DNA from: a bacterium
Lineage (GTDB): Bacteria > Gemmatimonadota > Gemmatimonadetes > Longimicrobiales > RSA9
Length of the DNA: 64,000 bases
Direction: 5' to 3'
NCBI GenBank assembly: GCA_003242735.1
Contig: QGVH01000003.1
Location: 62,001-126,000 of the forward strand
Shown here: piece after piece, positions 53,831-63,475 of the stretch
Layout: every line of letters starts with the position of its first letter
Position numbering within the stretch: position 1 is the stretch's first letter
Position numbers and translations under genes: made by a program
The notes under the pieces: model-generated
Databases searched by the model: none
The model's input: only the letters and a program-made list of their open reading frames with translations
Told to the model about the DNA's origin: nothing

Positions 53831-54898
53831 ATGGCGCGTCAGAACACGATCGCAGGCGAACTCCCCGTCCCGGATTTCTACGACCCCGAGAACGCGGCGC
53901 GCTGGAGCTACCGGCCGGACGAGCAGGCCGTCTTCGAGCGCGCGGTCAGGTGGCGCGAGCAGCACGGCATCCGGCCCGCGGCCGAGGACCGGCTGCGCGT
54001 CCACCTCCTGTTGATCGATCTCCAGAAGGATTTCTGCTTTCCCGAGGGCACGCTCTACGTGGCGGGCCGGAGCGGGCGCGGCGCGATCGAAGACAACGAC
54101 CGCATCGCCCGCTTCATCTACCGCAACCTCGCCGTGATCAGCGAGATCACGTGCACGCTGGACACCCACTTCCCCCACCAGATCTTCTCGCCGGCGTTCT
54201 GGGTGGACGCGGACGGCAACCCGCCGCCCGCGAACCGGCAGATCATCGCCGAGCAGATCCGTTCGGGCGAGGTGCGGCCGAACCCGGCGCTGGCGGCGAC
54301 GCTCGCGGGCGGGGATTACGACTGGCTCCTGAAGCAGGTGATCCACTACTGCGAGGAGCTGGAGCGACAGGGGAAGTACCGGCTCTACCTGTGGCCGCCC
54401 CACTGCCTGCTGGGCAGCGAGGGGCACGCGCTTGCGGGCGTGATCCAGGAGGCACGGCTGTTCCACGCCTACGCGCGCGCCGCGGCGGCTCCGGTCGAGA
54501 TCAAGGGCCAGACCGCCCTCACCGAGTACTACTCCGTGCTCGGCCCCGAGGTGACCACGCGGTGGGACGGCGGCACGATCGCCGAGAAGAACACGCTGTT
54601 CGTCGAGAAGCTGATCCAGAACGACGTCATCGTCATCGCGGGCCAGGCGGCGAGCCACTGCGTGAAGAGCACCATCGAGGACCTGCTGGACCACATCGAC
54701 CCGGACCTCACTCGCAAGGTCTACATCCTGCGGGACTGCATGTCCGCCGTCACGGTCCCGGATCCCGAGCGGCCCGGCGAGTTCCTCTTCGACTTCACCC
54801 CCAACGCCGAGGAGGCGCTGGAGCGGTTCGCGGAGGCGGGCATGCACGTCGTCGAATCGACGACGCCGATCCGGGAGTGGCCCGGAGTCGGAGCCTAG
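53831..54898 (+). CDS. Isochorismatase/nicotinamidase-family cysteine hydrolase
   Basis: A protein of 355 residues, longer than the usual 180-220. 'VHLLLIDLQKDFCFPEGTLYV' near residue 57 contains the catalytic Asp (DLQKDF). 'CTLDTHFPHQIFSPAFW' corresponds to the metal-binding D-x-H-x-x-x-x-F of nicotinamidases. 'VIVIAGQAASHCVKSTIEDL' near residue 275 holds the nucleophile Cys. An insert of about 70 residues ('SGEVRPNPALAATLAGGDYD' and following) separates the halves. It likely deamidates nicotinamide or a related amide. Confidence 0.82.
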   Translation: MARQNTIAGELPVPDFYDPENAARWSYRPDEQAVFERAVRWREQHGIRPAAEDRLRVHLLLIDLQKDFCFPEGTLYVAGRSGRGAIEDNDRIARFIYRNLAVISEITCTLDTHFPHQIFSPAFWVDADGNPPPANRQIIAEQIRSGEVRPNPALAATLAGGDYDWLLKQVIHYCEELERQGKYRLYLWPPHCLLGSEGHALAGVIQEARLFHAYARAAAAPVEIKGQTALTEYYSVLGPEVTTRWDGGTIAEKNTLFVEKLIQNDVIVIAGQAASHCVKSTIEDLLDHIDPDLTRKVYILRDCMSAVTVPDPERPGEFLFDFTPNAEEALERFAEAGMHVVESTTPIREWPGVGA

Positions 54899-55040
54899 AG
54901 AGGTCGCGCAGTCGAACGGACCGATCGTGCGACGGGGCTCCTGCAAAGGGCCCCGTCGCCGTTTCGAGGCCGCCGCGTCGCCGCACGGCGATCGGCCAGG
55001 ACCCGCGCGGAGGCGCAGAGAACGAGGAGGGGAGCACCCT

Positions 55041-55574
55041 ATGGATGGGTACACACGTCCGGCCGCAGGGGAGTACGCGGATTACTTCGTGCCATACGTC
55101 CGCCTCGTGCCGCCGGGCCCGATCCTGACGATCCTGGAGCGCCAGCTCGAGGAGACGCTCGCGCTGCTCCGGCCGCTGGACGAGGAGCAGGCCGGCTTCC
55201 GCTACGCGCCCGGCAAGTGGAGCATCCGCGAGGTGGTCGGACACGTCATCGACACGGAGCGCATCTTCGGCGTGCGCGCGCTTTGGTTCGCGCGGGGCGA
55301 GCCGGGGCCGCTCCCCTCCTTCGAGCAGGACGATTTCGTGCGCACGGCCGGCTTCGACCGGCGCACCCTCGCCGACTTGCTGGAGGAGCTGCGCCTCGTG
55401 CGCTCTTCGACGATCGCGTTGTTCCGCGGGCTGCCGCCCGAGGCGCTCACGCGCGAGGGCATCGCCGCCGGCGAGCGTCTCGTGGTGCGCGCCGTTCCCT
55501 TCATCATCGCGGGCCACGAGTTGCACCATCGGGCGCTGTTGCTGGAACGGTATCTCGGCGCGATCGCGACGTGA
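55041..55574 (+). CDS. DinB family protein
   Basis: A protein of 177 residues; GAGGAGGGGAG precedes the ATG. The four-helix bundle has the metal triad: His in 'IREVVGHVIDTERIFG' near residue 67 and the HxxxH-type pair in 'FIIAGHELHHRALLLERYLG' near 160. 'FRYAPGKWSIREV' is a DinB/YfiT signature. Members bind a divalent metal; some are thiol transferases or bacillithiol-linked, and most are uncharacterised. Confidence 0.9.
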   Translation: MDGYTRPAAGEYADYFVPYVRLVPPGPILTILERQLEETLALLRPLDEEQAGFRYAPGKWSIREVVGHVIDTERIFGVRALWFARGEPGPLPSFEQDDFVRTAGFDRRTLADLLEELRLVRSSTIALFRGLPPEALTREGIAAGERLVVRAVPFIIAGHELHHRALLLERYLGAIAT

Positions 55575-55765
55575 GGGCGACGGGCATGGGCGAGGGCGGT
55601 CCCGCTCCCGTTCCCATCGACGTTCCCGGGCCCGGCTGTGCGATCCGGAACCGCCCCCGCCCGCCGCTTTCCGAAGTCCCCCGCCCGGGCGACGGCAGCA
55701 GGGCAGGGCGGCCTCCTGGGTGTGAGGGCCGAGCCGGAAGGACGGCCGCCCGCACCCGGAGGACA

Positions 55766-56758
55766 CTACGTCCCCAGCACCTCCGCCCGCCCGATCGCCT
55801 CCAGGTCTCGCCTCAGCTTCAGCACCGCCAGGTCCTTCGCCTTGGCCTCGATCATCACGTCGAAGCACCGGTCGGCGAGCTGCGAGAGGAAATCCGCGAA
55901 GGTGAACGGGTCCACGTAGTCGGCGTGTTGGCGCAGGAGCGGCGGCTCGATGCGCTGCTGCTTGCCGCGGCCGACCACGCGGCCGTCCAGGCGGGGCGAC
56001 GAGAAGTGGATCTTGGGCGTGACGCCCCGCGGCCACGTGTCCAGCGCGCGGCGGGCGGCGTCCACGGTCTCGAGGCCGCGGGGGTTGAGGCGGTGGTGCT
56101 GGTGGTCGAACACGACGGGCGTGCCCGTGCGCGCGTGGATCCAGAGACAGTCCTCGACGCCGAAGCACGCCTCGTCGTTCTCGACGACGAGGCGCCGCCG
56201 GGCGGGCTCGGGCAGACCTTCGAACCGCTCGGCGAACCGTGCGAGCGCGGCCTCGCGGTCGCCGTAGAGCCCGCCCACGTGCAGCACCACCACCGCCTCC
56301 GGACCCTGCCCGAGCGCATCGAGCAGCTCTGCCTGGAGCGTGAGGTCCGCCGCGGCCTTGGCCGCGACGGCGTCGTCTTCCGCATTCAGCACCACGAACT
56401 GCGACGGGTGCAGCGAGAGCCGGATGCCCAGCTCGCGCGCGAGGCGGCCGACCGCCTCGAGCGCGTCCGCGTTGCGCTCGATCTGCCCGTGGAACCGCGG
56501 CAGCTCGGGGTGCGTGCCGTACGGGACGAAGTCGGACGAGAGCCGGTACATGCGGATCCCGACGTCGTCCAGGTACTCGAGGATCGCGTGCAGCCGCTCG
56601 ATGGACACGGCGAGATCCGGGTTGGACCGCCAGCGGCGCGTGTCGTGGCTCGGCAGGTCCGGCCGGCCCAGCACCTTCACCGCGAAACCGAGCCGGCGCC
56701 GGTGCGGCGGCTCGGGCTCGAGCCCGGCGTTCCGGCCCGCGACGTGCATCGCGCTCAT
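55766..56758 (-). CDS. uvsE: UV damage endonuclease
   Basis: A protein of 330 residues, a TIM-barrel nuclease that nicks DNA 5' to UV photoproducts. Signature segments in order are 'RLGFAVKVLGRPDLPSHDTRRW', 'IRMYRLSSDFVPYGTHPEL', 'IRLSLHPSQFVVLNAEDD', 'RLVVENDEACFG', 'TPVVFDHQHHRLNPRG' and 'DVMIEAKAKDLAVLKLR'. The Asp, His and Glu metal ligands are all present and the length is normal. It provides excision repair independent of UvrABC. Confidence 0.95.
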   Translation of the reverse strand: MSAMHVAGRNAGLEPEPPHRRRLGFAVKVLGRPDLPSHDTRRWRSNPDLAVSIERLHAILEYLDDVGIRMYRLSSDFVPYGTHPELPRFHGQIERNADALEAVGRLARELGIRLSLHPSQFVVLNAEDDAVAAKAAADLTLQAELLDALGQGPEAVVVLHVGGLYGDREAALARFAERFEGLPEPARRRLVVENDEACFGVEDCLWIHARTGTPVVFDHQHHRLNPRGLETVDAARRALDTWPRGVTPKIHFSSPRLDGRVVGRGKQQRIEPPLLRQHADYVDPFTFADFLSQLADRCFDVMIEAKAKDLAVLKLRRDLEAIGRAEVLGT

Positions 56759-56849
56759 GCCTCACTCCACCAGCGCACCGGACGGAGACCCGGCATGCCA
56801 CGGGCCGCCGTGGCGTCCGGGTCAGAGACCACCGTGGACACCCTGATCC

Positions 56850-57995
56850 ATGCACACGCGACTGACCCGTTCCGCCACCCTCCTCGCCTCCGTCGCCGGG
56901 ATCTTCGCGGCCTCGTGGCTCGCTTCGCCCGTCGAGGCGCAGCACGCGGCCGGCCACGCGCCCACACGAAAGGCGAGGGACGGCGAGGCGCTCTATCGCG
57001 CCGCGTGCGCCGCGTGTCACGGCGCGGACGGGAGGGGGACCACGCAGGCGCTCGTCGGCTTCGATCTGCCGCTGCCCGACTTCACGGATTGCAACTTCGC
57101 GACCCGCGAGCCGGACGTGGACTGGCTCGCCGTCTCACACCAGGGCGGGCCGGCCCGCGGGTTCAGCCGGCTGATGCCCGCTTTCGGCGCCGCGCTCACG
57201 GTGGACGAGCTCCAGAGCGTGCTGGATTACATCCGCACGTTCTGCGGCAACGACGACTGGCCGCGCGGCGAGCTGAACCTGCCGCGGGCGCAGGTCACCG
57301 AGAAGGCGTACCCGGAGGACGAGCTCGTCCTCACGACCGTCTTCGCCGTCGAAGGCGCGGGCGCGTGGATGAACGAGTTCGTCTACGAGAAGCGGTTCGG
57401 CGCGCGCAACCAGTGGGAGATCGCGGTGCCGTTCGGCGTGCGCGAGCGCGACACGGGCGAGTGGACGGGCGGGATGGGTGACATCGCGCTCGGCGTGAAG
57501 CGCGCGCTGTACCACAGCCTGGCCCGCGGGACGATCTTCAGCGCCGCGGCCGAGATCATCGTGCCCACCGGAGACGAGGACGACGGCTTCGGCGCCGGTA
57601 CCGCGATCTTCGAGCCGTTCGTCGCGCTGGGCCAGCTCCTGCCCGCGGACGCGTTCCTCCAGCTCCAGCTCGGCGCGGAGTTCCCGTTCGACCGGGACCG
57701 TGCCGACGACGAGGGCTTCTGGCGCGCCGTCCTCGGGAAGACGTGGACCGAGGGTCGGTGGGGCCGCGCGTGGTCGCCCATGGTGGAGCTGCTCGGCGCC
57801 CGCGAGCTCTCAGGCGGCGCGAGCGCCGAGTGGGACGTGCTGCCGCAGGTGCAGGTCACGCTGAGCCGGCGGCAGCACGTCATGGCCAACATCGGCGTCC
57901 GCGTGCCGCTGAACCGGAAGGACACGCGCCAGACCGAGCTGTGGATCTACCTGCTCTGGGACTGGTTCGACGGCGGCCTCTTCGAGGGGTGGTGA
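56850..57995 (+). CDS. Monohaem cytochrome c fused to a predicted outer-membrane beta-barrel
   Basis: A protein of 381 residues with a signal peptide ending VEAQ. The cytochrome domain covers about residues 42-132. CAACH lies at 53-57, the likely axial Met in 'GFSRLMPAFG' at 109, and the closing helix is 'TVDELQSVLDYIRTFCG'. Residues of about 150-381 look like a beta-barrel: 'EFVYEKRFGARNQWEIAVPFG', 'GMGDIALGVKRALYH', 'ASAEWDVLPQVQVTLSRR', 'NIGVRVPLNRKD' and a terminal aromatic-rich 'ELWIYLLWDWFDGGLFEGW'. The fusion places a haem at an outer-membrane pore. It sits just upstream of a pentahaem cytochrome, so the pair may move electrons across the envelope. Confidence 0.82.
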   Translation: MHTRLTRSATLLASVAGIFAASWLASPVEAQHAAGHAPTRKARDGEALYRAACAACHGADGRGTTQALVGFDLPLPDFTDCNFATREPDVDWLAVSHQGGPARGFSRLMPAFGAALTVDELQSVLDYIRTFCGNDDWPRGELNLPRAQVTEKAYPEDELVLTTVFAVEGAGAWMNEFVYEKRFGARNQWEIAVPFGVRERDTGEWTGGMGDIALGVKRALYHSLARGTIFSAAAEIIVPTGDEDDGFGAGTAIFEPFVALGQLLPADAFLQLQLGAEFPFDRDRADDEGFWRAVLGKTWTEGRWGRAWSPMVELLGARELSGGASAEWDVLPQVQVTLSRRQHVMANIGVRVPLNRKDTRQTELWIYLLWDWFDGGLFEGW

Positions 57996-58000
57996 CGACG

Positions 58001-59641
58001 ATGCGCACACACGTCACGCGGGTCGTTGCGGCCTTCGCTGCACTGCTCCTGCTCGCCGCTGCGCCGCGGGCGGCGCGCCTGGCGCTCGAGGCCGCGGGCC
58101 ATGCGGATCCGCCCGTCTTCCTCACCGGCGACCAGTGCATGGCTTGCCACAACCAGCTCGTCACGCCGAAGGGAGAGGACATCTCGATCGGCGCGGCCTG
58201 GCGCGCGTCCATCATGGCCAACTCCGCGCGAGACCCGTACTGGCAGGCGGGCGTGCGGCGCGAGGTCATGGACCACCCGGAATCCTCGGAGCTGATCCAG
58301 GACGAGTGCTCGCGCTGCCACATGCCGATGTCCAACGAGCTGGAGCGGCGGAGCGGCGGGCACGGGCGCGTCTTCGACCACTTGCCCGTCGGCAGGCCGG
58401 AGACGCGGCTCGACTCGCTGGCCGCGGACGGCGTCTCGTGCTCGCTGTGCCACCAGATCACAGCGGAGAAGTTCGGCACGCCCGAGAGCTTCACCGGCGG
58501 GTTCGTGGTGGACACGGCGCGCGTGAGCGGGCACGGCCGCATCTTCGGCCCGTTCGAGGTGGACACCGGCCGCATCACGATCATGCGCTCGGCCACCGGC
58601 TTCCGCCCGACCGAGGCCGCGCACATCCAGACCTCCGAGCACTGCGCGACGTGCCACGTGCTCTACACCACCGCGCTCGGGCCCGGAGGCGAGGTCATCG
58701 CCCGGCTTCCTGAGCAGACGCCGTATCAGGAGTGGCTGAACAGCGCGTATCGCGGCGTGCAGAGCTGCCAGGAGTGCCACATGCCGCCGGTCGCGGACAG
58801 CACCGCGATCACCGCCGTGCTCGGCCAGCCGCGGCCGGAGGTCTCGCGGCACACCTTCGTCGGCGGGAACTTCTTCCTGCTCCGCATGCTGAACCGCTAC
58901 CGGGACGAGCTGGGCGTCGTGGCGCTGCCGCAGGAGCTGGACGCGCTCGCCCGCGCGACGGAGGAGTTCCTGCGCACCCAGAGCGCGCGCGTTGCCGTGG
59001 AGCGGGCGGACGTCGCCGATGGGTGGCTCGACGTCGTCGTGGCCGTCGAGAACCTGACCGGCCACAAGCTGCCGACGGCGTACCCGTCGCGGCGCGCGTG
59101 GCTGCACCTCACCGTGTACGACCGCGACGGCAACCGGATCTTCGAGTCGGGCGCGTTGCGGCCGGACGGCTCGATCGTCGGCAACGCCAACGACGATGAC
59201 CCGGCGTTGTACGAGCCGCATCACGAGATCATCGACTCACCCGGCCAGGTCCAGGTCTACGAGTCCATCATGGTGGACACCGCGGGGGCGGTGACCACCG
59301 GTCTCCTCAGCGGCGTGCGCTACGTCAAGGACAACCGGCTGCTGCCCCACGGCTTCGACAAGGCCGGCGCGCACGAGGACATCGCCGTCTACGGCGGCGC
59401 CGCCGCAGATCCGGACTTCCGGGCCGGCGGCGACCGCGTCCGCTACCGCGTGAACCTTGCGGGCGCCGAGGGCCCGTTCCGCGTGGAGGCGAGGCTCTGG
59501 TACCAGCCGATCTCGTTCCGCTGGGCCAACAACCTCCGGTCCTACGACGCGTTCGAGACGCAGCGCTTCGTGCGCTACTACGAGGCGATGGCGGACGTGT
59601 CGGCGATCGTGCTGGCGGAGGCGATGGCGGTGGCGCGTTAG
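58001..59641 (+). CDS. Pentahaem cytochrome c, secreted
   Basis: A protein of 546 residues with an N-terminal hydrophobic signal. Five CxxCH haem sites are visible: CMACH (46-50), CSRCH (103-107), CSLCH (147-151), CATCH (215-219) and CQECH (256-260). Extra His residues (e.g. HGR, HIQ, HTFVGGNFF) are candidate axial ligands. The C-terminal half (about 280-546) is beta-rich without haems ('WLDVVVAVENLTGHKLPTAYP', 'RFVRYYEAMADVS'), recalling cytochrome c554-like proteins with a C-terminal Ig-like domain. The start is five bases after the stop of the cytochrome-barrel gene. It is a periplasmic or cell-surface electron carrier or enzyme of unknown partner. Confidence 0.88.
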   Translation: MRTHVTRVVAAFAALLLLAAAPRAARLALEAAGHADPPVFLTGDQCMACHNQLVTPKGEDISIGAAWRASIMANSARDPYWQAGVRREVMDHPESSELIQDECSRCHMPMSNELERRSGGHGRVFDHLPVGRPETRLDSLAADGVSCSLCHQITAEKFGTPESFTGGFVVDTARVSGHGRIFGPFEVDTGRITIMRSATGFRPTEAAHIQTSEHCATCHVLYTTALGPGGEVIARLPEQTPYQEWLNSAYRGVQSCQECHMPPVADSTAITAVLGQPRPEVSRHTFVGGNFFLLRMLNRYRDELGVVALPQELDALARATEEFLRTQSARVAVERADVADGWLDVVVAVENLTGHKLPTAYPSRRAWLHLTVYDRDGNRIFESGALRPDGSIVGNANDDDPALYEPHHEIIDSPGQVQVYESIMVDTAGAVTTGLLSGVRYVKDNRLLPHGFDKAGAHEDIAVYGGAAADPDFRAGGDRVRYRVNLAGAEGPFRVEARLWYQPISFRWANNLRSYDAFETQRFVRYYEAMADVSAIVLAEAMAVAR

Positions 59642-59994
59642 ACCCATAGGGGCGTCGCTGCGCTCCCCGGCCCCCGGCCGGCTCCGTCCCGCTCGCGCCG
59701 CTGCGAGGTCCGACCTCCGCCGGCGCCGTCGTCCTCGCCGGCCGCCTGGAGCGCCGGGACCCCGCCGCGCTGGGCATGGGGGTGGATTCCCTCCTCGTGC
59801 TCGCCGTGTCCGCCGGCGGGCGGCCGCGGCGGTCGGGCCGGAGCCGGCCCACCGCTGGCGCGAGGGCTCCCGACCGGCTAGATAGAGGCCCGGAGCGGGC
59901 GGAAGCCCTCGCCCGCTGGGGGGTATCACGACAAGAGGGTGGACGGGCCGGCGCCGGCCGCCGGGCCCGGGATCGCGAGACCGAACAGAGCGAG
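59642..59994. other. Intergenic region upstream of ispG
   Basis: 353 bases, very GC-rich. No gene or repeat was recognised; it should contain the ispG promoter. Confidence 0.35.
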
Positions 59995-61215
<1,221 letters not shown>

Positions 61216-61297
61216 ACTGCGGGCGCGAGCGCCCGCGCTGGCCGAGTCCCGCAACCGCGCGCGAGGGCGTTCCGCAAAGCCGAGAATGAACGCGGAC

Positions 61298-61339
61298 GGG
61301 GGCGCTCGTGGCGGAATCATCCGTGCCGCGAGCGCCCCC
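61298..61339. terminator. Hairpin between converging ispG and M16 genes
   Basis: GGGGGCGCTCG (61298-61308) and CGAGCGCCCCC (61329-61339) form a perfect 11-bp stem. The 20-base interior can add a few more pairs. It lies between convergent genes and can serve both strands, though it has no U-tract. Confidence 0.5.
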
Positions 61340-61368
61340 GCGTCGAATGCGACCGCGCGACCGTCGCG

Positions 61369-63465
61369 CTACTTCTTCTCCTTCAACTCGATCGTCACCG
61401 GCTGCCCGGCGGGCTCCTGCTTGACCACGATGTGCGGCGCGGCCTTCGTGGCGTACAGCTTCATCGAGCCCGCGGCGCTGGTCACCTCGAGCTCGTAGAC
61501 CTCGAACTCGCCCGCCGGCACCGTGACCTCGCCCTCGCCCACGACCTTGATCTCCAGGTTCGTCAGCGTGCCGCCCTGCGCGTTCACCACGGGCAACGTG
61601 AACGACGCGCCGGGCGCCAGATCGAGGACCATGATGGCGTAGTCGTCCATGCCGGGCAGGAGCAGTCCGGAGACGACGTCAATGGACACGTCCCGTGGCT
61701 CCGAGCCGGGCAGCGAGACCGTGCCCACGACCTCGTCGCCCTCGACGCGCAGGTCCACGGAGATCGTGTTCGACCCCACCTGCTGCTCCGTCTTCGAGAA
61801 GAGCGGGCGCAGGTCGGCGGCCGCGAACGCCACCTCCTGCCGGAGACTCGTCATGCCGCCCATCTCGCCGACCGAGCGGATCGCCTGCACGCCGCTGATC
61901 TCCTCCCGCGTCGTCGTCACCGTCAAGGATGCGATCGCGTTGCCCTGGAACATGACATCGTAGACGCGCGTGCCGGCCTCGATGGCGGAGCCGTCCAGGG
62001 CGAGGTCCGAGCCGCGCACCTCGAGGGCCGAGCGGTCGAGCGGGTTGCCGTCCGCGTCGAGCAGCCGGATCGGCCCGTAGCCGGACACGTTGTCCAGGAT
62101 CTGCGTCGCATCGCCCACGACGACGACCACCGCGCGATCGGGCCGGATGTGCGTCTGCGCCGCGCGGCGCACGTCCGCCGCGGTGATGGCCGCGACCTTG
62201 TCACGGTACGTCGCGACGTAGTCGTCGGGCAGGCCGAGCAGCCGCGCACTCGCGATCTGGTTCGCGACCTGCTGCGGCGTCTCGATCTGGAGCGGGAACG
62301 AGCCCGTCATGAAGTCCTTCGCGGTCGTGAGGTCGGCGTCGGAGAAATCGCCCGCACGCAGCTTCTCGATCAACCGGAAGAACTCCGCGAGCGTGCTGTC
62401 CACGACCTCGTTGCGGACCTCGGCCCACGCCTGGAAGTAGCCGGGCTCGAGCCGCTGGGCGAGGGTCGCGTAGGCGGCGTACGTGTAGCCCTTCTCCTGG
62501 CGCAGGGTCTGGAAGAACCAGCCGGTCGTCCCGCCGCCCAGGATCTGGCCGACCACGTCCAGCGCGACCCAGTCCTGGTGCGTCGCGGGCGGGAGCAGGT
62601 GGCCGATCCGGATCACGGCCTGCACCGCGCCCGGCTTGTGGACGAAGACCACCTCGCGCGCGCTACGATCCGCGGGCGTGGGCAGGCTCGCCTTGGCCGG
62701 CGCCGCGCCCTGCCAGTCGCCGAAGTGGCGCTCGAGCCGCTGCACGATGTCGTTGGGATCCACGTCGCCGGCCACGACGAACAGCGCGTTGCCGGGCCGG
62801 AAGTGGGTGGCGTGGTAGGCGACCAGGTCGTCCCGCGTGATGGCACGCACCGACTCGGGCGAGGGCCGGGTGCCGTAGGGGTGCTCGCCGTAGACCTCGC
62901 GCAGGAACTGCCGCTCGGCCAGGTACTGCGGCTGCCCGAGGTTGGCCTGGAGCGCCGACAGCATGCGCTGGCGCTCGGTCTCCAGCTCGGACTCCGGGAA
63001 CGTCGGGTTGCGCACGATGTCGCTCATGAGCACGAGCGCGGTGTCCAGGAACTCCGTCAGCACGCTCGCGCTCACGCTGATCGCGTCGTCGCCCGCGCTC
63101 GCGCTCAGGCTGCCGCCCACGAAATCGATGCTCTCCGCGATCGCGTCCGCGCTACGGGTCTTGGTCCCCTTGTCCAGCAGCATTGCGGTGAACGACGCGA
63201 CGCCGGCCTTGCCCGCCGGGTCGTGCTTCGACCCGCTGCGCAGCCGCAGGTTCACCGAGACCACGGGCTGCTCGTGGTTCTCGACGATGATGACCTGGGC
63301 GCCGTTCTTCAGCGTACGCTCGTGGAACGCGGGGAACTCGACCGGCCGCAGCGGACCGGGCGCCGGCGGCTGCTCCTTCTTCTGGGCCGCCGCGGGCGCG
63401 GCGCCGAGACCGAACGCGAACGCGACGAACGCCGCGCCGCAGACAATCGTCCTGATCCTCGTCAT
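61369..63465 (-). CDS. M16-family protein lacking the zinc motif, with C-terminal DUF3108-like domain
   Basis: A protein of 698 residues with a signal ending PAAAQ. The second of two adjacent ATGs is chosen by spacing to AGGAGG. The first domain has the M16 fold ('HERTLKNGAQVIIVENHEQPVV', 'LRLRSGSKHDPAGKAGVASF'). The expected HxxEH zinc helix is replaced by 'ASFTAMLLDKGT', so it cannot bind zinc. The second M16 domain has the 'GGGTTGWFFQTLRQEKGYTYAAY' substrate strand. The last 200 residues ('VVGEGEVTVPAGEFEVYELEV') resemble DUF3108. It probably pairs with the M16 gene just upstream, as an inactive half of a heterodimer. Confidence 0.87.
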   Translation of the reverse strand: MTRIRTIVCGAAFVAFAFGLGAAPAAAQKKEQPPAPGPLRPVEFPAFHERTLKNGAQVIIVENHEQPVVSVNLRLRSGSKHDPAGKAGVASFTAMLLDKGTKTRSADAIAESIDFVGGSLSASAGDDAISVSASVLTEFLDTALVLMSDIVRNPTFPESELETERQRMLSALQANLGQPQYLAERQFLREVYGEHPYGTRPSPESVRAITRDDLVAYHATHFRPGNALFVVAGDVDPNDIVQRLERHFGDWQGAAPAKASLPTPADRSAREVVFVHKPGAVQAVIRIGHLLPPATHQDWVALDVVGQILGGGTTGWFFQTLRQEKGYTYAAYATLAQRLEPGYFQAWAEVRNEVVDSTLAEFFRLIEKLRAGDFSDADLTTAKDFMTGSFPLQIETPQQVANQIASARLLGLPDDYVATYRDKVAAITAADVRRAAQTHIRPDRAVVVVVGDATQILDNVSGYGPIRLLDADGNPLDRSALEVRGSDLALDGSAIEAGTRVYDVMFQGNAIASLTVTTTREEISGVQAIRSVGEMGGMTSLRQEVAFAAADLRPLFSKTEQQVGSNTISVDLRVEGDEVVGTVSLPGSEPRDVSIDVVSGLLLPGMDDYAIMVLDLAPGASFTLPVVNAQGGTLTNLEIKVVGEGEVTVPAGEFEVYELEVTSAAGSMKLYATKAAPHIVVKQEPAGQPVTIELKEKK

Positions 63466-63475
63466 CATCACCTCC

